A DNA stretch of 35,493 nucleotides, taken from contig CALFBB010000035.1 of the NCBI GenBank assembly GCA_937944885.1, positions 1 to 35,493 on the forward strand, read 5' to 3'. Positions 32,519-35,493 of this stretch are shown piece by piece; within the stretch, counting starts at the first letter, position 1, and every line of letters starts with the position of its first letter. The notes under the pieces are model-generated. The model was given only the letters and a program-made list of their open reading frames with translations, made no database searches and was not told the origin of the DNA. A program made the position numbers and the translations under genes. Source of the DNA: an uncultured cyanobacterium. GTDB lineage: Bacteria; Cyanobacteriota; Cyanobacteriia; Thermostichales; Thermostichaceae.

Positions 32519-35113
32519 GTGGACGCGCGGTACAATCCCCAAGCCATCGAGGCCAAGTGGCAGGTGCATTGGCGTGAAACTGGCTTAGATCGCACCCCTG
32601 AGCTGAGGGAGGGAATCCCCAAGTTTTATGCCCTGTCCATGTTTCCCTACCCCAGTGGCAGGCTGCACATGGGGCATGTGCGCAACTACACCATCACTGA
32701 CGTCATTGCCCGCCACAAACGGATGCAGGGGTACGCAGTGTTGCACCCGATGGGGTGGGATGCCTTTGGTCTGCCTGCTGAAAATGCTGCCATCGACCGC
32801 GGGATCCCACCTGCCAAGTGGACATACGAGAATATTGCCCAGATGCGGGATCAGCTGCAGCGCTTGGGTTTTTCCTACGACTGGGAGCGGGAGATCACCA
32901 CTTGTTCGCCGGACTATTACAAGTGGACGCAGTGGATTTTTTTGCAGTTTTTGGCGGCGGGGCTGGCCTACCAAAAGGAGGCGGCGGTGAACTGGGATCC
33001 GGTGGATCAAACGGTGCTGGCGAATGAGCAGGTGGATGCCGAGGGTCGTTCTTGGCGATCCGGGGCGTTGGTGGAAAAGCGCATGCTGAAGCAGTGGTTT
33101 TTCAAAATCACCGCCTACGCCGATCAGCTGTTGGCGGATCTGGAGAAGCTCTCCGGCTGGCCGGAGCGGGTGCGCACCATGCAAGAGAACTGGATCGGTC
33201 AATCCGTCGGGGCCAAGGTGATCTTCACAACCGAAGCGGGGGATGAGCTGCCGGTGTTTACCACCCGACCGGATACCCTCTGGGGAGCCACCTTCATGGT
33301 GCTGGCGCCGGAGCATCCTTTGGTGGAGAAGCTAACCACTCCCACCCAATCGCAGGCGGTTCAAGCTTACCAAAAACAAGCGGCTGCCCAAACGGAGATT
33401 GACCGCACCGCTGAAGACCGGGAGAAAACAGGAGTTTGGACGGGATCCTACGCCATCAATCCGGTGAACCAAGAGCGCATCCCCATCTGGATTGCCGACT
33501 ACGTGTTGATGGGCTACGGTACCGGGGCAATCATGGCCGTTCCTGCCCATGACCAACGGGATTTCGAGTTTGCCCGCAAGTTTGCTCTGCCCATCAAGCA
33601 GGTGGTGCAACCTCCCTCCCTTGCTTCCGTTGAGGAGCTGGGGGCTGCCTGGCCGGGGGAAGGGGTGATGATCAACTCCGGCCCCCTAGATGGGATCCCT
33701 GCCGGCAAGGGCCCCGGCCAAAGTGTGGAAAAAGCCATTGCTTGGTTGGAAGAACAAGGTTTGGGGGAAAAGCAAATCAACTACCGCCTGCGGGACTGGT
33801 TGATCTCGCGGCAGCGCTACTGGGGCTGCCCGATTCCTGTAATTCATTGCCCCCACTGCGGCATTGTGCCGGTACCAGAGGCGGATCTGCCGGTGCTGCT
33901 GCCGGAGGATGTGCAGCTGAGTGGTCGGGGGGGATCCCCCTTGGCCCAGATGGAAGAGTGGGTTAAGGTGAAGTGCCCTACCTGTGGCACAGAAGCCCGT
34001 CGGGAAACCGACACAATGGATACCTTCATCTGCTCCTCCTGGTACTTTTTGCGCTTCAGCGATCCCCGGAATGAACGGGAGATTTTCCGCAAAGACCAGG
34101 TGAACGGTTGGCTACCGGTGGATCAATACGTGGGCGGCATTGAACACGCCATTTTGCACCTGCTCTATTCTCGTTTCTTTACCAAGGTGTTGCGGGATCG
34201 GGGCCTGCTGGATTTTGACGAGCCCTTTTCCCGCCTCTTGACCCAGGGGATGGTCCAGGGGTTAACCTACTTTAACCCTAGCAAATCCGGCAAAGATAGG
34301 TGGATCCCTGCGGCTCTGGTTGAGGATCCCCATGATCCCAGGGATCCGGAAACCGGGGAACCTTTGCAGGTTATCTACGCTGCCATGTCCAAGTCCAAGG
34401 GCAACGGCGTGGATCCCGAGGATGTCTTGGCCCACTACGGTGCCGACACCGCCCGTATGTTCATCCTGTTCAAGGCCCCACCGGAGAAGGATTTGGAATG
34501 GGATGATGCCGATGTGGAGGGGCAGTTCCGCTTTCTCAATCGCGTCTGGCGGCAGGTCTACGAGTTTGTGCAGCAGCCCAACTGTCAAGATCTGCTCCAG
34601 GAGGAGATTAGGCCTGCCACCCTAACCAAACCAGAAAGGGATTTGCGCCGTGCGGTACACACTGCCATCAAGGAAATTAGCGAGGATATCGAAGAGGGCT
34701 ATCAGTTTAATACCGCCATTTCTGAGCTGATGAAGCTGAGCAATGCTCTCGGCGAGTCGGCCCTTCTCAGTTCTCCGGTCTATGCCGATGGGATCCGCAC
34801 TTTGGTGTTGCTCATGGCTCCTTTTGCTCCTCACATTGCCGAGGAATTGTGGCAGGAGCTAGGTGGCACAGATTCAGTACACAAACAAAGCTGGCCCGGT
34901 TATGATTCGGCAGCTTTGGTGGCGGACACCGTGACCATTGTGGTTCAGGTGAATGGCAAGCTGCGTGGTTCCTTTGAAGCTCCTGCAGAGGTAACCCAAG
35001 AGGAGCAGGAGAAGCTGGCTCTGGCCTCAGAGGTAGCCCAGAAATATCTAGAGGGAGCCACACCCAAAAAGGTAATCGTGGTGCCTAAAAAATTGGTCAA
35101 TTTTGTGGTTTAG
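32519..35113 (+). CDS. leuS: Leucyl-tRNA synthetase
   Basis: LeuRS charges tRNA-Leu. The 864 residues contain the class I signature in [18 protein letters not shown], an editing domain ([21 protein letters not shown] and [16 protein letters not shown]), and zinc-binding CPHCG and CPTCG pairs. [13 protein letters not shown] with MSKSK and the anticodon-binding C terminus follow. All functional motifs are present. I choose GTG 32519 ([15 protein letters not shown]) because AGGAG at 32506-32510 lies eight bases before it. The TTG at 32513 is only two bases from that site. A possible -10 TACAAT lies at 32457-32462, after the petH terminator, so leuS probably has its own promoter. Confidence 0.96.
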   Translation: MDARYNPQAIEAKWQVHWRETGLDRTPELREGIPKFYALSMFPYPSGRLHMGHVRNYTITDVIARHKRMQGYAVLHPMGWDAFGLPAENAAIDRGIPPAKWTYENIAQMRDQLQRLGFSYDWEREITTCSPDYYKWTQWIFLQFLAAGLAYQKEAAVNWDPVDQTVLANEQVDAEGRSWRSGALVEKRMLKQWFFKITAYADQLLADLEKLSGWPERVRTMQENWIGQSVGAKVIFTTEAGDELPVFTTRPDTLWGATFMVLAPEHPLVEKLTTPTQSQAVQAYQKQAAAQTEIDRTAEDREKTGVWTGSYAINPVNQERIPIWIADYVLMGYGTGAIMAVPAHDQRDFEFARKFALPIKQVVQPPSLASVEELGAAWPGEGVMINSGPLDGIPAGKGPGQSVEKAIAWLEEQGLGEKQINYRLRDWLISRQRYWGCPIPVIHCPHCGIVPVPEADLPVLLPEDVQLSGRGGSPLAQMEEWVKVKCPTCGTEARRETDTMDTFICSSWYFLRFSDPRNEREIFRKDQVNGWLPVDQYVGGIEHAILHLLYSRFFTKVLRDRGLLDFDEPFSRLLTQGMVQGLTYFNPSKSGKDRWIPAALVEDPHDPRDPETGEPLQVIYAAMSKSKGNGVDPEDVLAHYGADTARMFILFKAPPEKDLEWDDADVEGQFRFLNRVWRQVYEFVQQPNCQDLLQEEIRPATLTKPERDLRRAVHTAIKEISEDIEEGYQFNTAISELMKLSNALGESALLSSPVYADGIRTLVLLMAPFAPHIAEELWQELGGTDSVHKQSWPGYDSAALVADTVTIVVQVNGKLRGSFEAPAEVTQEEQEKLALASEVAQKYLEGATPKKVIVVPKKLVNFVV

Positions 35114-35135
35114 CAGCCGATACTCAGCCGATACT
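35114..35135. repeat. Perfect 11-bp tandem duplication directly after leuS
   Basis: CAGCCGATACT occupies 35114-35124 and 35125-35135, beginning at the first base after the leuS TAG stop codon. Confidence 0.96.
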
Positions 35136-35314
35136 TATCTGATCAACTTCTTCTATCTCAAAGAGCCGAATGCCCTGTTGCTGAGCAAGTTACCGAAAGA
35201 TTGGGTCTAAAGCCCCATCCCACCGCTAGCGCGGAAGCAAGCTAATAGAACGGCTTTTATTATTCATTAATTATTATTCCATAGTTTTATCCGTAGTTTT
35301 GTGCGATAAAATAA
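35136..35314. other. AT-rich spacer before tnpB, probable IS left end
   Basis: No gene is seen. CGCTAGCG (35225-35232) is a perfect palindrome within CCGCTAGCGCGG and could be part of a left-end hairpin of the IS whose tnpB starts at 35333. It is followed by a very AT-rich stretch (35,256-35,315) containing a 12-bp near-duplication (CCATAGTTTTAT / CCGTAGTTTTGT, 35279-35302, 10 of 12 identical). Confidence 0.4.
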
Positions 35315-35341
35315 ACCCATGTTAGTTGACCCATGTTAGTT
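35315..35341. repeat. 14-bp tandem duplication over the tnpB start codon
   Basis: ACCCATGTTAGTTG (35315-35328) is followed by ACCCATGTTAGTT (35329-35341). The first copy's ATG (35319) reads only six codons to a TAG; the second copy's ATG (35333) opens tnpB. Confidence 0.92.
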
Positions 35342-35493
35342 AGAGAAGCCAAGCCACTAAATGGCTCTAAGGAGCAGTACCAAGCTCTTGACCAAGCCAT
35401 TCGTACCGCACAGTTTATCAGGAACAAGTGCGTGCCCTACTGGATGGACAATCAAGGGGTAGGGAAAGCTGGTTTGTGTTCCCTGTGCAAAGA
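35333..35493 (+). CDS. tnpB: TnpB-family (IS200/IS605, IS1341-type) protein, 5' part only
   Basis: The first 53 codons run off the window. The sequence MLVREAKPLNGSKEQYQALD, then AIRTAQFIRNKCVPYWMDNQ, is the typical N terminus of a cyanobacterial TnpB subfamily distinct from the tnpB at 5841. No tnpA is seen beside it on the left, so it may be a tnpB-only element. Whether the gene is intact cannot be judged. Confidence 0.85.
   Translation, partial: MLVREAKPLNGSKEQYQALDQAIRTAQFIRNKCVPYWMDNQGVGKAGLCSLCK

Noticed and set aside
1-35493. CRISPR arrays, rRNA or tRNA genes
   Set aside because: I looked through the spacers and found no regularly spaced repeats longer than 14 bp, no tRNA-like cloverleaf and no rRNA sequence.

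Overview
The window comes from a cyanobacterial chromosome. It carries a phycocyanin rod operon (cpcB-cpcA-cpcD-cpcE-cpcF-cpcG), geranylgeranyl reductase (chlP), phosphoribulokinase (prk) and plant-type ferredoxin-NADP reductase (petH). The moderately high GC, frequent TTG/GTG starts, IS200/IS605 elements and strong excess of the palindrome GGGATCCC suggest a unicellular thermophilic Synechococcus of the hot-spring JA/Thermostichus type. That placement is inference from recognition; no search was run.

Layout. 1-4.3 kb: 3' end of an alpha-2-macroglobulin gene, chlP, then tatC and an overlapping MobA-like nucleotidyltransferase on the minus strand. 4.4-10.2 kb: two unrelated methyltransferase genes flank a damaged zone. 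It holds an IS200/IS605 element (intact tnpA, frameshifted tnpB) beside the relic of a polar amino-acid ABC transporter (aapJ-aapQ-aapM). Every gene of that relic is broken: aapJ has lost its 5' part, a deletion fuses aapQ to aapM out of frame, and a GATC duplication shifts aapM. 10.3-13 kb: a small membrane protein, an anchored periplasmic binding protein preceded by Pho-box-like repeats, and trpA. 13-17.6 kb: the phycocyanin operon, followed by what looks like an IS200/IS605 right-end scar. 17.9-26 kb: signalling and envelope genes: a small coiled-coil protein, a UbiB/ABC1 kinase and a PphA-like PP2C phosphatase (overlapping), a histone-deacetylase-family enzyme, and a Ser/Thr kinase directly followed by a class A penicillin-binding protein with an FHA domain. 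26-32.4 kb: miaB, a BlaI/M56-peptidase pair, pgl, prk and petH. 32.5-35.5 kb: leuS and the start of another tnpB.

The genes serve light harvesting (cpc), chlorophyll and tocopherol phytyl supply (chlP), the Calvin cycle and oxidative pentose phosphate pathway (prk, pgl), NADPH production (petH), protein export (tatC) and cell-wall synthesis under probable kinase control.

The most unusual signal is structural. At least a dozen sites carry a short sequence of 9-14 bp, different at each site, duplicated head-to-tail. They sit mostly at gene starts, gene ends or in short spacers, and one of them (13 bp) breaks tnpB. This is far more than chance predicts and looks like the footprint of a recurrent mutational process.
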